A DNA stretch of 64,000 nt from Anaerolineaceae bacterium UBA5404. Lineage in GTDB: Bacteria > Chloroflexota > Anaerolineae > Anaerolineales > Anaerolineaceae. The DNA is taken from positions 22,175 to 86,174 of the forward strand of contig DHNY01000012.1 of assembly GCA_002409625.1 (NCBI GenBank), given 5' to 3'. The notes under the pieces were generated by a model, which worked only from the letters and a program-made list of their open reading frames with translations, searched no databases and was not told the DNA's origin. The position numbers and the translations under genes were made by a program. Positions 15,113 to 23,835 of the stretch are shown piece after piece (within the stretch, counting starts at the first letter, position 1; the number at the start of each line of letters is the position of its first letter).

Positions 15113-17353
15113 TTATTCTTCGATCTTTTTCAACTGCTGGCCGAGCCAATACGCGCCTTCACGTTGGTAGCGCCTTACCACCATCACACTTACCGGGCTC
15201 TCTTCCATCAGCGTATCGGCGAAGTTGCCAAAGAGCTCATCAGATTTATACAAACCACCACCTGCGCCAAGTACCAACATGTCATAGGCACCTTGGGACA
15301 GTTCCTCCAGGAAGGCATCCACGCCATCCTCTGCTTCAACCAGCTTAATTTCCACTTTCGCTAAACTTTGACCCATAACGTCATCCACAACCAAATGCAT
15401 CTTGGCAATTTCATCCTCGCGATGTTCCTCATCCAGGGTCTCGCGCACCACGCGCATGGCAACGATTTCCTCATCTGGATGATCCAACATATCGCGAACC
15501 AAGTGCAAACCTAAAACCGCGTTTGGCCCCGTACCCAAAGCGACCAAGACTCGCTTGACCCTTGAGGGTAAACCTTTATCGCGCACGATTGCCACATCAC
15601 GCTGAGCGGTGAGCAATATTTCCTTGAGCACGTTATGAGGCAATTTTGCCTTTTCGGGGTCACGCGGGAAGCCTAAAAGCAGAAGTTTGACGTCATGATG
15701 CGTTTGCAACTCGCGCATAAAGCCTTCTTCAACCCGTGTGGCTGGCACGAGTTTAGTATAAAGAGGGAAGTTTTTCTGAAGCGCCAAGGAACCAACCTGA
15801 GCCATGGTCTTAAGCTGTTCTTCCTTTTCTTTGGCGATTTGGGCTTCAATCTCCGCCACGGCTAGCGTCAAAGGCGTTTTGACCACCCTAAAGAGGCAAA
15901 TCCCTGTATCCAACTGCTCGCCGATCATTTGCGCGGCGAGTTCCACCAGGCTTTCTGGCGCGCCATCCCGCTTGGCACCAATCAGAATGCGCCCACCACC
16001 CTCTTGTTGTTCAAGCGTAGCCAAGGCTTTACGGCGTTTTTTAGCATGCACACTTATATAGTAAGCCACGGTCAGAATCGCAAGAATGACGCCTAAAAAG
16101 AGCAAGGCTTTCTTGTCAGCAAAAAAGATGATAATTACGCCACCCAATAAGGCCAAGATGACCGTGAGCGGATAGAGGGGCACTTTGAAGGGACGCTTCG
16201 CATCCGGGTGCATCTTGCGCAGCTTGGGCAAAGCCAATGTCGCCCAAAAGAGCACAAACATATAGCCCGCGCTTGAAATAAAGCTGAGGAAGTCCACCAA
16301 ACCGATCGAAGCCACCAAGCCACAAACCACCATCACAAAAAGCACCGCGACATAAGGCGTACGCCAGCGACTGAGGCGTGAGAACATGCGTGGCCAAGCT
16401 TGGTCGCGGCTGAGGGTGAAAGCTTCGCGCGTGGCAGAAAGCATGGCGGCGTTCATTGAGGTGAGCGTGGCGATGATTCCCGCGAAGCTGAGCGCTTGTA
16501 CGCCGATGCTAGGCCAGAATTTAGCCGCAGCTTGGGTCAATGCGGTTTCTGAGCCAGCGAGTTCATTGTAAGGTACCGTTCCGATGGTCACATAAGCCAC
16601 CGAGCTGTAAATCACGGCGGTCAATGCAAGGCTAGCCAGAATGCCAATTGGAATATTTTTACTGGGGTTGACGATTTCTTCAGCATCATCCGCGATTACT
16701 TCAAAACCAACATAAGCGTTGTAAATCAAGGCAATCGTGGTTAGCATCCTTGCAAGATGGGCTGCCGTGCTTTGGTTTTCAAGAACCGCGCGACCAGAAT
16801 TGAAGATTTCTGTGCTAAAACCAAATTCGCTGGTCAACCCTTTTATGATAAATGTAACCAGCACAGTTAGTAAAAACATGCCCAGAATGAGCTGCAAATT
16901 GCCGGCTTTTGAGACGCCGCGGATATGTAGAATACCCATGATGGCGATCACAGTGAGGGCAACCAAGGTAATGGTCAGATGATTTTTGGCAACACCGGGC
17001 ACAAGCACCGAAAGCGAATAGGCAAAACCAACCGAGCTTAGGGCGGCATAAAAGGCACTCGACAAACAGTCTAGCGAACCGACCACAAAATGCAACCAGC
17101 CTTTGCCAAAAGCTTCACCGATATAGGTCATGGCGCCGCCACTAAAGGGGAAGAAAGTCGCCAGTTCACAATAGTTGAGCGCGATACTGAGGGTCAAAAA
17201 ACCACCAATGATTAGAGCCAGAACCGTTTCAGGGCCGGCGATGCCTGCGGCGTGACCAGTGAGCACAAAAATTTCCGCGGCGATTGTTCCCGCCGCGCCA
17301 AGCATAATCACTTGGCCAAGATTGAGTTGGCGTTTTAGTTTACGTTGAGCCAT
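15113..17353 (-). CDS. Amino-acid permease fused to universal stress protein domains
   Basis: A 746-residue protein. Residues 1-430 form a 12-helix APC-type amino acid/polyamine transporter (GAAGTIAAEIFVLTGHAAGIAGP.. near the start is the substrate-binding helix region). Residues 445-740 carry two universal-stress-protein modules (ILIGAKRDGAPESLVELAAQM; VLVALGTGPNAVLGLHLVRDM; DMLVLGAGGGLYKSDELFG). The Usp part lies in the cytoplasm and may bind ATP and gate transport; this is inference. GGAG precedes the ATG. It appears monocistronic. Confidence 0.9.
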   Translation of the reverse strand: MAQRKLKRQLNLGQVIMLGAAGTIAAEIFVLTGHAAGIAGPETVLALIIGGFLTLSIALNYCELATFFPFSGGAMTYIGEAFGKGWLHFVVGSLDCLSSAFYAALSSVGFAYSLSVLVPGVAKNHLTITLVALTVIAIMGILHIRGVSKAGNLQLILGMFLLTVLVTFIIKGLTSEFGFSTEIFNSGRAVLENQSTAAHLARMLTTIALIYNAYVGFEVIADDAEEIVNPSKNIPIGILASLALTAVIYSSVAYVTIGTVPYNELAGSETALTQAAAKFWPSIGVQALSFAGIIATLTSMNAAMLSATREAFTLSRDQAWPRMFSRLSRWRTPYVAVLFVMVVCGLVASIGLVDFLSFISSAGYMFVLFWATLALPKLRKMHPDAKRPFKVPLYPLTVILALLGGVIIIFFADKKALLFLGVILAILTVAYYISVHAKKRRKALATLEQQEGGGRILIGAKRDGAPESLVELAAQMIGEQLDTGICLFRVVKTPLTLAVAEIEAQIAKEKEEQLKTMAQVGSLALQKNFPLYTKLVPATRVEEGFMRELQTHHDVKLLLLGFPRDPEKAKLPHNVLKEILLTAQRDVAIVRDKGLPSRVKRVLVALGTGPNAVLGLHLVRDMLDHPDEEIVAMRVVRETLDEEHREDEIAKMHLVVDDVMGQSLAKVEIKLVEAEDGVDAFLEELSQGAYDMLVLGAGGGLYKSDELFGNFADTLMEESPVSVMVVRRYQREGAYWLGQQLKKIEE

Positions 17354-17517
17354 ACAAACTCCAAAAGGCCTTGAATGAGGGTCTTTGTTGAAAATAAATC
17401 AATTAATTTTACTCCTGTTATTATTTTTTGAGGGGCTAGGAATTGCTTTTCTTTGTAATACGTTCCCGGCTTCCTTAAGTCATTCCCAGATCTATTTAGA
17501 ACTCCAATCATTGCGGA

Positions 17518-17595
17518 ATTCTCCTTGTATATGGAGATTGTTAGGATTCTCCCTAATTACGGAGATTTTAAAGATTCTCCGTTTTTATGGAGATT
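17518..17595 (+). repeat. Three operator-like dyads at 28-bp spacing before satD
   Basis: The unit ATTCTCC-N8-GGAGATT occurs at 17518-17539, 17546-17567 and 17574-17595, an exact 28-bp period. The dyads end 14 bp before a TAAAAT box (17610-17615), so the third overlaps the -35 area of the satD promoter. SatD carries a helix-turn-helix and may bind here. Nothing else is seen in the 299-bp gap. Confidence 0.75.
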
Positions 17596-17609
17596 TTTAC
17601 ATTTTAAGG

Positions 17610-17615
17610 TAAAAT
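17610..17615 (+). promoter_or_regulatory. Candidate -10 box of the satD operon
   Basis: TAAAAT lies 37 nt before the chosen satD ATG and directly downstream of three dyads, so a regulator bound there could control it. Confidence 0.4.
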
Positions 17616-17652
17616 AAAGGTGAAGGAAGCTTTTTCGAGACAAGGATGGCTT

Positions 17653-18327
17653 ATGGAAAATACATCTACCAGTTACTTAGCCTTGATTGGCGACATTATC
17701 GATTCTAAGAAAATTAAGAACCGTAAAGAAATACAATTACAACTCATCGATGCCTTTTCGAAAATACAACAGTTGTATGGCGCAAAAATTGTCTCAAAAC
17801 TGACCATGACGGTTGGTGATGAATTCCAGGCATTGCTCAAACCACAAGCCGATATATGGAAACTTATCGATCATCTTAGCATCCTAAGTCCTGCCCCATT
17901 CCGACTAGGTCTGGGATTAGGACATATCAGCACCCAAATCGATCCAGACCTCAGCCTTGGCGCCGATGGCGATGCCTATTGGCGCGCCAGGGATGCCATT
18001 CAAATTGTGCACACAGAAAATTGGGGTGGAAAATCACATATCCTCTTCAAAGGTCCTTCTGAACGCCAAAATCAAACGATCAATAGCTTAATCCTGGCCG
18101 GAGAAACTATTAAATCCAGCTGGTCACAAGGGCAGAAAGAGACTTTTGAACATTTAGTTGCCAATAACATTTATCAAGCAAACTTTGCCCAGAATGAAGT
18201 TGCTGAGCAATTAGGGATTAGCGCGCAAGCCTTATCCAAGCGCCTTATCGCCGGCAACATCAAAATTTATTTCCAAATCAGGCAGACTTTAGGCCAACTC
18301 CTGGAGGATTACGATGACCGCGCTTAA
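17653..18327 (+). CDS. SatD family protein with C-terminal helix-turn-helix
   Basis: A 224-residue SatD-family protein. The N-terminal two thirds (YLALIGDIIDSKKI...LTMTVGDEFQALL...RLGLGLGHI) are the family domain. The C-terminus (about 180-220, NEVAEQLGISAQALSKRL) is a helix-turn-helix. It is probably a regulator of the membrane protein behind it, as the two often travel together. ATG 17653 is chosen because AAGGA lies 7 nt upstream; GTG 17620 is an alternative. The stop overlaps the next gene by 14 nt. Confidence 0.8.
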   Translation: MENTSTSYLALIGDIIDSKKIKNRKEIQLQLIDAFSKIQQLYGAKIVSKLTMTVGDEFQALLKPQADIWKLIDHLSILSPAPFRLGLGLGHISTQIDPDLSLGADGDAYWRARDAIQIVHTENWGGKSHILFKGPSERQNQTINSLILAGETIKSSWSQGQKETFEHLVANNIYQANFAQNEVAEQLGISAQALSKRLIAGNIKIYFQIRQTLGQLLEDYDDRA

Positions 18328-19177
18328 CGACTTCAGCATTTTGCTCCTTTTGGCACACTTTTTGGGCGATTACCAACTGCAGTGGGACGCTCTCGCCAAA
18401 GAAAAAGCCCAAAAAGTTTCTGGACTGCTAAAACACTTCGGCATTCATCTCGCACTTTTATTGGGCTTGTTCGTTTGGGGGCTGTTCCAGCGCTTAGGTC
18501 TGGCAATCCTATGGCCACTTTTGATCTTGTTTGCCGTGCATGTTATTTTGGATGTGCTCAAATTCCTTCTCAACCGCGCGTTCAATAACAAAGTCAAGCA
18601 TAATGCGCGCATTGCCACTTACATTCTCGACCAGGTTTTACACCTTTTGGCAATTTTGCTGCTTAGCCAAGTGTTTTTCGCGGACGCCAGCAAACCATTT
18701 GAACTGGGCAGCTTTTTGACCCGTGAGATGCTCAATTGGATTTTGCTGGTAACACTCATCACTAAGCCAGCCAACATCAGCTTTAAAGTGCTTTTTGAAA
18801 GATATCAATACAAGCCCGAAAACGATGGCGAGACCAAAGAGGACAAAGACCAAAGCGACACCATCGCTCGAGTAGTTGTGGGATTGGATGAAACCCACCA
18901 GCCCAAAGCAGATTCGACCAGCCCGCTCAAAGACCTCGAAACGCTCGTATCAGTGCCTGGCGCAGGTGCAATTATTGGCAATATGGAGCGTATGCTCTCA
19001 GCAGTTTTCCTGGCTGCAGGACAATGGGCGGCAATTGGTGTGGTCTTCACTGCAAAATCCATAGCGCGGTTTAAACAAATCGAAAAGAACAGACAATTTG
19101 CGGAGTATTACCTCATCGGCACGCTTTATAGCATCCTTTTTGTCGTCCTGGCTTACTTTTTAGTCTTTAAAATCTAA
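18314..19177 (+). CDS. DUF3307 family membrane protein
   Basis: A 287-residue membrane protein of the SatD-associated DUF3307 family. It starts FSILLLLAHFLGDYQLQWDALAKEKAQ, contains the conserved H.ILDVLKF..NRAF, and has about six membrane helices with a charged cytoplasmic insert (about 170-200). GGAGG inside the satD end serves as its ribosome binding site, so the pair is translationally coupled. The function is unknown; an acid-tolerance or secretion link has been reported for SatD genes in streptococci, which may not apply here. Confidence 0.75.
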   Translation: MTALNDFSILLLLAHFLGDYQLQWDALAKEKAQKVSGLLKHFGIHLALLLGLFVWGLFQRLGLAILWPLLILFAVHVILDVLKFLLNRAFNNKVKHNARIATYILDQVLHLLAILLLSQVFFADASKPFELGSFLTREMLNWILLVTLITKPANISFKVLFERYQYKPENDGETKEDKDQSDTIARVVVGLDETHQPKADSTSPLKDLETLVSVPGAGAIIGNMERMLSAVFLAAGQWAAIGVVFTAKSIARFKQIEKNRQFAEYYLIGTLYSILFVVLAYFLVFKI

Positions 19178-19205
19178 GCTTCAAATTATTTAACACGCCT
19201 CAATT

Positions 19206-19242
19206 CTCGGCAGATTTAAGATGTGATCTTAAATCTGCCGAG
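19206..19242 (+). repeat. Perfect 17-bp dyad between DUF3307 gene and ATPase
   Basis: CTCGGCAGATTTAAGAT (19206-19222), 3-nt loop, then its exact complement (19226-19242) and a T-run. It can end the satD-DUF3307 transcript. Its right arm recurs at 19288-19304 with one change, so it is also the first of two operator-like dyads of the next gene. Confidence 0.75.
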
Positions 19243-19250
19243 TTTTTTGC

Positions 19251-19304
19251 TTGTTTTTTGTATATTCTTCGGCTAAAATAAGATTGCATCTTAATTCTGC
19301 CGAG
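19251..19304 (+). promoter_or_regulatory. Promoter and overlapping dyad of the first DUF4143 ATPase
   Basis: TTGTTT (19251-19256), 17 bp, TAAAAT (19274-19279) make a good promoter. An imperfect 17-bp dyad (19268-19284 with 19288-19304) covers the -10 box, the start site and the GAGG ribosome binding site, 7 nt before the ATG. A protein binding this dyad would block both transcription and, as RNA, translation. Confidence 0.6.
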
Positions 19305-19311
19305 GTTTACC

Positions 19312-20532
19312 ATGTACAAAAAGCGCGCCATTGAAGCAACAATCAATAAAACACTTAAACAATTCCCCGTCATCCTGCTGTCAGGACCCAGACAAGTTGG
19401 CAAAACCACCGTCCTCCGACAGCTTTTGGATGAGAAATACAGTTACATCACAATGGATGATCCCGTCCAACGACGTGCTTTGCAGGACGACCCAGCACTA
19501 TTCTTAAAAAGCCACCCCGAAAGATTGCTGTTAGACGAAATTCAGTATGTTCCAGAAGCCTTCTCATATCTCAAAATGCGAGTGGACGAGAAGCAAGAAA
19601 TGGGTCAATATGCCCTAACCGGCTCCCAGTCCTTTCATATGATGAAAGGCGTTTCAGACTCCTTGGCAGGACGCGTTGGTATTTTGGAACTCCAGGGTCT
19701 TTCCTTAAGAGAAAGGTTAAATCTTCCTTTTAACAAACCCTTTATACCTACTGAAAGTTACATTAGTGAAAGAAGAAACGAATTGGTCTCATACAACAGC
19801 CTGTGGCAGACCATCCATCGTGGTCACATGCCGCGCTTAGCCCTGAATCCAGAGTTTGATTGGGAAATCTTTTACAGCTCATATGTCCGTACATATATTG
19901 AAAGAGATGTGCGTCAATTAAGCCAGGTTGCAGATGAAAATCTGTTCATGCGTTTTATGACTTCTGTCGCGGCACGTTCAGGTGAGCTAATAAACTATCA
20001 TTCAATTAGCAAGGAAGTTGGTGTTTCAAACGATACAATAAAGCGCTGGATATCCATCCTCGAAAGTTCAGGTGTGGTTTATTTATTACAACCTTACGCA
20101 AATAACCATTTAAAGCGCGCCATAAAAACGCCAAAGCTCTATTTTATGGACACTGGCTTATTATCCTATTTAACACGCTGGTTAACACCGGAAACGCTAT
20201 CTATTGGCGCGATGAGTGGCCCTGTTTTTGAAACCTTCATCGTTAGTGAAATTATCAAGAGTTTTCTGAATGTTGGCATCATCAGGCCGCCTCTCTATTT
20301 CTACCGGGACCGCGATCAACACGAGATTGATTTGGTGATAGAGATAGGGGATGCTGTGTATCCTATAGAAATCAAACAAAGTGCAAAACCAGACGCAAAA
20401 ATGGGTCGTCATTTTGAGGTTTTAAAGCTAAGCCCTGATAAGAAACTACAAACAGGTACTATCCTTTGTCAATATAATCATTTAATTTGGCTACGTGATG
20501 ACTTAATCGCTTTGCCGATTCAATATATTTAA
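19312..20532 (+). CDS. AAA ATPase with DUF4143 and C-terminal nuclease-like domain (copy 1)
   Basis: A 406-residue ATPase of the DUF4143 family. Walker A is SGPRQVGKTT (about 24-33), Walker B LLLDEIQY, sensor ALTGSQS. The middle holds a winged-helix region (LINYHSISKEVGVSNDTIKRW), then DUF4143 with a PD-(D/E)XK-like core in RDRDQHEIDLVIE...YPIEIKQ. It resembles the 51389-52609 protein closely and the 39077-40291 protein distantly. The cellular role of this family is not established; these genes are scattered and often horizontally spread. It has its own operator-like dyads. Confidence 0.88.
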   Translation: MYKKRAIEATINKTLKQFPVILLSGPRQVGKTTVLRQLLDEKYSYITMDDPVQRRALQDDPALFLKSHPERLLLDEIQYVPEAFSYLKMRVDEKQEMGQYALTGSQSFHMMKGVSDSLAGRVGILELQGLSLRERLNLPFNKPFIPTESYISERRNELVSYNSLWQTIHRGHMPRLALNPEFDWEIFYSSYVRTYIERDVRQLSQVADENLFMRFMTSVAARSGELINYHSISKEVGVSNDTIKRWISILESSGVVYLLQPYANNHLKRAIKTPKLYFMDTGLLSYLTRWLTPETLSIGAMSGPVFETFIVSEIIKSFLNVGIIRPPLYFYRDRDQHEIDLVIEIGDAVYPIEIKQSAKPDAKMGRHFEVLKLSPDKKLQTGTILCQYNHLIWLRDDLIALPIQYI

Positions 20533-20583
20533 TTTGGAGAACCTGGTCTAAAGAAATAGCTCCCATTCCTGCCTGGGATAGAC

Positions 20584-20598
20584 TATAATTTTGACATG
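20584..20598 (+). promoter_or_regulatory. Leaderless promoter of the 20596 gene
   Basis: TATAAT (20584-20589), then 6 nt, then ATG at 20596. No Shine-Dalgarno sequence intervenes. Confidence 0.5.
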
Positions 20599-21006
20599 CG
20601 TTATACACTTTCGCCCGAATGGGACATTCAGGTACCTGAGGTTTTTCAACATCGCGTTGACGGTGAGCACGTCATTTTTTGGACATCCGGCATAACCCTC
20701 TTATGCACCGTTTTTAGCTACTCCGGTGAGAAAGGTCGCGAGACCTTACTAGCCAACTTGCGCGCGCGTGCTGAAATCAAAGAGCTGAAAATCATCGAAG
20801 AAATCGAGGGTGAAATCATCCGTTTTGGTTACCTGCAGCCTGAAGAGCTACATCCCGGACACCACCGGTTGGCACTGCACGCTTTTACCACCGCGCCATT
20901 TGGTTGTTTGCAAACCTCTTTTTACCTGGATGACGCCGCCTTCCTGCAAGACCAGCTCAAAATCTGGGCATCTGTACGGCATAATCCCCAGGGTGAGCCA
21001 AAATAA
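20596..21006 (+). CDS. Hypothetical protein, 136 residues
   Basis: I do not recognise this family. The protein is soluble, mixed alpha/beta, with LSPEWDIQVPEVFQHRVDGEHVIFWTSG at the N-terminus and a C-terminal half rich in aromatic and small residues. It has no signal peptide and no obvious catalytic motif. A -10 box 6 nt before the ATG supports this start and a leaderless message. The next gene follows after 60 bp in the same direction with its own strong ribosome binding site. Confidence 0.6.
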   Translation: MRYTLSPEWDIQVPEVFQHRVDGEHVIFWTSGITLLCTVFSYSGEKGRETLLANLRARAEIKELKIIEEIEGEIIRFGYLQPEELHPGHHRLALHAFTTAPFGCLQTSFYLDDAAFLQDQLKIWASVRHNPQGEPK

Positions 21007-21066
21007 ATCACAGCTAAGCATCAGCTTTGCAGTTTTTAATTTATTTAAACCAGGAGAGTGACTATC

Positions 21067-21882
21067 ATGAGCCAAATCCAACCCGAAATCGGTTTTATCG
21101 GTTTTTTTGACATCCTTGGTTACAGCCAAATTATGCTCAACAATAACATCCATCAAACCTCCCAATTTGTGTCCGATACCTTAATGAACATTCCCAAGGA
21201 CCTGATTGGCAGATTGCGCAACATCGAAGTCTCGGAAGAAGGCCAACGCGTGCGCCCTTACAATGCTGAAGAGTGGCAGCGCTTGCTGGATAAAATTCAA
21301 TGGATCATTTTCTCCGATTCCATTTTAATCTCGATGCCGATGAGCCCGGGTCTGGACACCCTAAGTCAAACCAATCTTTATTTGGTTTTTTCCACAGTGT
21401 GTGCCTCTTTGCTCAACCAAACCTTTACAGCCGGCTTCCCTATTCGGGGTGGCATTTCGATTGGTGAATTTTTCATCGAAGATCGTTGCTTCGCCGGTCG
21501 ACCCATCATCAACGCTTATCGTGTGGCGCAAGACCTTGAGATGTCGGGCTGCGTTTTGGATGAAAGCGCGGACACCTTTGTGAGCAATTTGCGCCGTCAG
21601 CTGGTTCAAAACCAACACACCGAAGCGCTCTCTAAGCTAGATCAAACCACCATCCTTTACATCGCGCCCACCAAAGTGGGTGAAGATGAGCGCTTTAGGG
21701 CAATTAACTGGGTCACTTTAGATAGCCCCGGCTTTCAAGCTATCGACGAAAATGTGCGCGACGCAACCTTAAAAGCCTTCCTGATGCACAATAAAATTGC
21801 GGTACCCAGCGTTCAGGGCAAGATTGTCAACACGGAAATGTTTATTCGCCACGTTTTAACCAACTTACACGCCTGGATTTGA
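21067..21882 (+). CDS. Nucleotide-cyclase-like fold protein, function unknown
   Basis: A 271-residue protein with the layout of a divergent class III nucleotide cyclase domain: GFIGFFDILGYSQIM (first strand with Asp), WIIFSDSILISMPM (Asp in the second metal position), then FPIRGGISIGEFF and FAGRPIINAYRVAQDLE. Similar hypothetical proteins occur widely and may not be active cyclases. ATG 21067 follows AGGAG by 10 nt; a GTG at 21058 is too close to it. It ends before a clear terminator at 21929. Confidence 0.6.
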   Translation: MSQIQPEIGFIGFFDILGYSQIMLNNNIHQTSQFVSDTLMNIPKDLIGRLRNIEVSEEGQRVRPYNAEEWQRLLDKIQWIIFSDSILISMPMSPGLDTLSQTNLYLVFSTVCASLLNQTFTAGFPIRGGISIGEFFIEDRCFAGRPIINAYRVAQDLEMSGCVLDESADTFVSNLRRQLVQNQHTEALSKLDQTTILYIAPTKVGEDERFRAINWVTLDSPGFQAIDENVRDATLKAFLMHNKIAVPSVQGKIVNTEMFIRHVLTNLHAWI

Positions 21883-21928
21883 TGAACTCTTCACTTTAAA
21901 CGTCTCAAAACATTCCACCTTACAACAG

Positions 21929-21957
21929 CGACTGGGCAAAAAACCCAGTCGTTCTTT
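21929..21957 (+). terminator. Rho-independent terminator
   Basis: CGACTGGG (21929-21936), 7-nt loop, CCCAGTCG (21944-21951) and a T-rich tail, 46 bp after the preceding stop. Confidence 0.85.
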
Positions 21958-22042
21958 TTAAACCATACACCATGGCCTCTTTAAGCCAACGCATCACCAA
22001 GACTGTGTTCAGACCTTAATAAACAGGCTCTTTGTTTTCGGT

Positions 22043-22057
22043 TACAATGCACATATG
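22043..22057 (+). promoter_or_regulatory. Leaderless promoter of the VanZ-family gene
   Basis: TACAAT (22043-22048) is followed by 6 nt and ATG 22055. TAAACA 17 bp upstream is a weak -35. Confidence 0.5.
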
Positions 22058-22747
22058 AATGACTACTTTACATACAATTACAAGTACTTTCTAATTGGAG
22101 CCTTAGCATTAGTGCTCCTTTTCCGCATGATTCGGAGTGCGCGTTACAAAAATGTCAACATTTGGCGGGAAATATTCATCCTCGCTTTGGTACTTTATGT
22201 CGCTTTTCTCAGCATTCAAACCTTTGAGGGTTTTAACATCCGGGTAAATGGCTTTCATCCTCTCTATAACCTTGAACCCTTCAAAAGTATCAAAACGATG
22301 TTTACGATCGGCATGAAGTATAACGGTCCCGAAACAATGCACCTTCATATTTCCACAATTTACATCAATTTGCTCGGCAATGTACTCATCTTTGCGCCGG
22401 TTGGTTTCTTAAGCGCGTTTCTCTTTAAAGAGCCCAAGTGGTATAAAAGTCTTTTAGCCGGGCTATCCCTCTCTATGACCATCGAAATAGTTCAACTCTT
22501 TTTACTGACACGCAGTTTTGACGTCGATGACCTTATCCTCAATGGTTTTGGCACCCTTTTAGGCTACCTATTCTTCAGACTTTTGGCATTGATGCCTTGG
22601 TTTAAGCGCTTTACATCTAAGATTGGTAGCAGCGACCGGCCTCAGGGCTGGCAATGGGCAACAGTCCTCATTCTCGCCATCGCTGGCTGGGCGCTGGCAA
22701 TATTCTTGCAACAATATCGTGGGATACTAAAGTTGCCTTTGGGCTAA
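22055..22747 (+). CDS. VanZ family membrane protein
   Basis: A 230-residue protein with about five to six membrane helices. The VanZ signature is seen as NLLGNVLIFAPVGF (about 105-118) followed by IEIVQLFLLTRSFDVDDLILNGFGTLLGY, with the conserved Glu and Asp residues. VanZ proteins are linked to low-level glycopeptide or lipopeptide tolerance in some Gram-positives, but most are uncharacterised. The message is probably leaderless. It is followed after 76 bp by a lipoprotein gene with its own ribosome binding site. Confidence 0.88.
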   Translation: MNDYFTYNYKYFLIGALALVLLFRMIRSARYKNVNIWREIFILALVLYVAFLSIQTFEGFNIRVNGFHPLYNLEPFKSIKTMFTIGMKYNGPETMHLHISTIYINLLGNVLIFAPVGFLSAFLFKEPKWYKSLLAGLSLSMTIEIVQLFLLTRSFDVDDLILNGFGTLLGYLFFRLLALMPWFKRFTSKIGSSDRPQGWQWATVLILAIAGWALAIFLQQYRGILKLPLG

Positions 22748-22823
22748 TTGGAACACTGTGCCTGGGCTTAGCGTCTTAAAATAAGTCACGCATGCGGTTT
22801 TTCACGCATGAAAATGAGGAAAA

Positions 22824-23765
22824 ATGAAAAAGAACTTTTTGTTGAGCATCAGCATCCTGATTATTGCCATTTTGGCTTTGTCGGCTTGCACGAACAAAAG
22901 CCAAAAGGTTGAAGTTGACCCGGCTTCGCAAACCCAGGTTGCCATTTTTGCACAAGCAACCCTAACCAAATATGCCGAATTGCAACCCACCGCAGCAGAA
23001 ACAGATGAACCTACACCCGAACCTGAAGCGACACCTGTTCCTGAAGATGAATTGCCAGGCGAAGAACCCACTGAACCTCCAGCCGACGAAACCGAAGCAC
23101 CCACAGCGCCACCAACTGCCATTCCACAACCCACCACGCCAGCCTCATTGCCAGAACCACCCGCGGGTTCTGAGCGCATCAGCTTTGCCGCTGGCACAAC
23201 CAACAAAACCACAAGTGGCACTGTTGAAGCCAACCAAACCAAACCATATGTTTTTTGGGTCAGCAAAGGTCAGCTCTTTGAAGTAAACAACTCCGGAGAC
23301 AACGCGGCTTTTATCGCTGTCAAATCGCCAAGTGGCAAAGTTTTGGTTGATTTCGCCAACCGCTGGCTCTGGTATCGTGATTTCGCCCAGGAGACCGGCG
23401 ATTATGTTATCCAGGTTTCTGGCTTGGGTTACAAAAGCAACTTTAACTTAAAAGTTATCGCTCCGCAAAAGCTTGAATTTGCGCGCGGCACAAACAGCCT
23501 GACTGCCAAGGTCACCGTGCCTGCCAATTATGGGCACGAATTCTCGTTCTGGGCAGATGAGGGGCAAAAGATGAACATCAGTTTAAACCCCGCCGATCAA
23601 TTTGTGCTCAGCATCATGAATGCCGATGGAACCATCATCTTGTCTGCTGCCAGCAATGCCAACACTTATGAGGGTGAATTGCCTAAAGCGGGCACCTATG
23701 TCGTGACCGTGCATAATACCACTGGCGCAGCGGTTAGTGCGGATTTTACACTCACTATCAAGTAA
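22824..23765 (+). CDS. Lipoprotein with Pro/Glu/Thr linker and two beta domains
   Basis: A 313-residue surface lipoprotein. The signal peptide ends in ALSAC (lipobox, Cys22). Residues 50-112 form a Pro/Thr/Glu-rich stalk. Two beta-sandwich units follow (about 115-210 and 215-313), each with the pre-peptidase-like pattern G.V.AN...YVFWV..GQ.. and DYVIQVSG / TYVVTVHNTTG. Such domains aid export or binding of extracellular proteins. No enzyme domain is present. GAGG stands 6 nt before the ATG. Confidence 0.78.
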   Translation: MKKNFLLSISILIIAILALSACTNKSQKVEVDPASQTQVAIFAQATLTKYAELQPTAAETDEPTPEPEATPVPEDELPGEEPTEPPADETEAPTAPPTAIPQPTTPASLPEPPAGSERISFAAGTTNKTTSGTVEANQTKPYVFWVSKGQLFEVNNSGDNAAFIAVKSPSGKVLVDFANRWLWYRDFAQETGDYVIQVSGLGYKSNFNLKVIAPQKLEFARGTNSLTAKVTVPANYGHEFSFWADEGQKMNISLNPADQFVLSIMNADGTIILSAASNANTYEGELPKAGTYVVTVHNTTGAAVSADFTLTIK

Positions 23766-23789
23766 AAGCCTTAGCGCTTAGCCAATATA

Positions 23790-23826
23790 AAAAGCACAAC
23801 CCCGTTTAGCGCGGGGTTGTGCTTTT
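23790..23826. terminator. Bidirectional terminator
   Basis: AAAAGCACAACCCCG (23790-23804) and its complement (23812-23826) form a 15-bp stem. It lies between the convergent genes 22824-23765 and 23836-24669 and can serve both. Confidence 0.9.
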
Positions 23827-23835
23827 AAATCGGAT

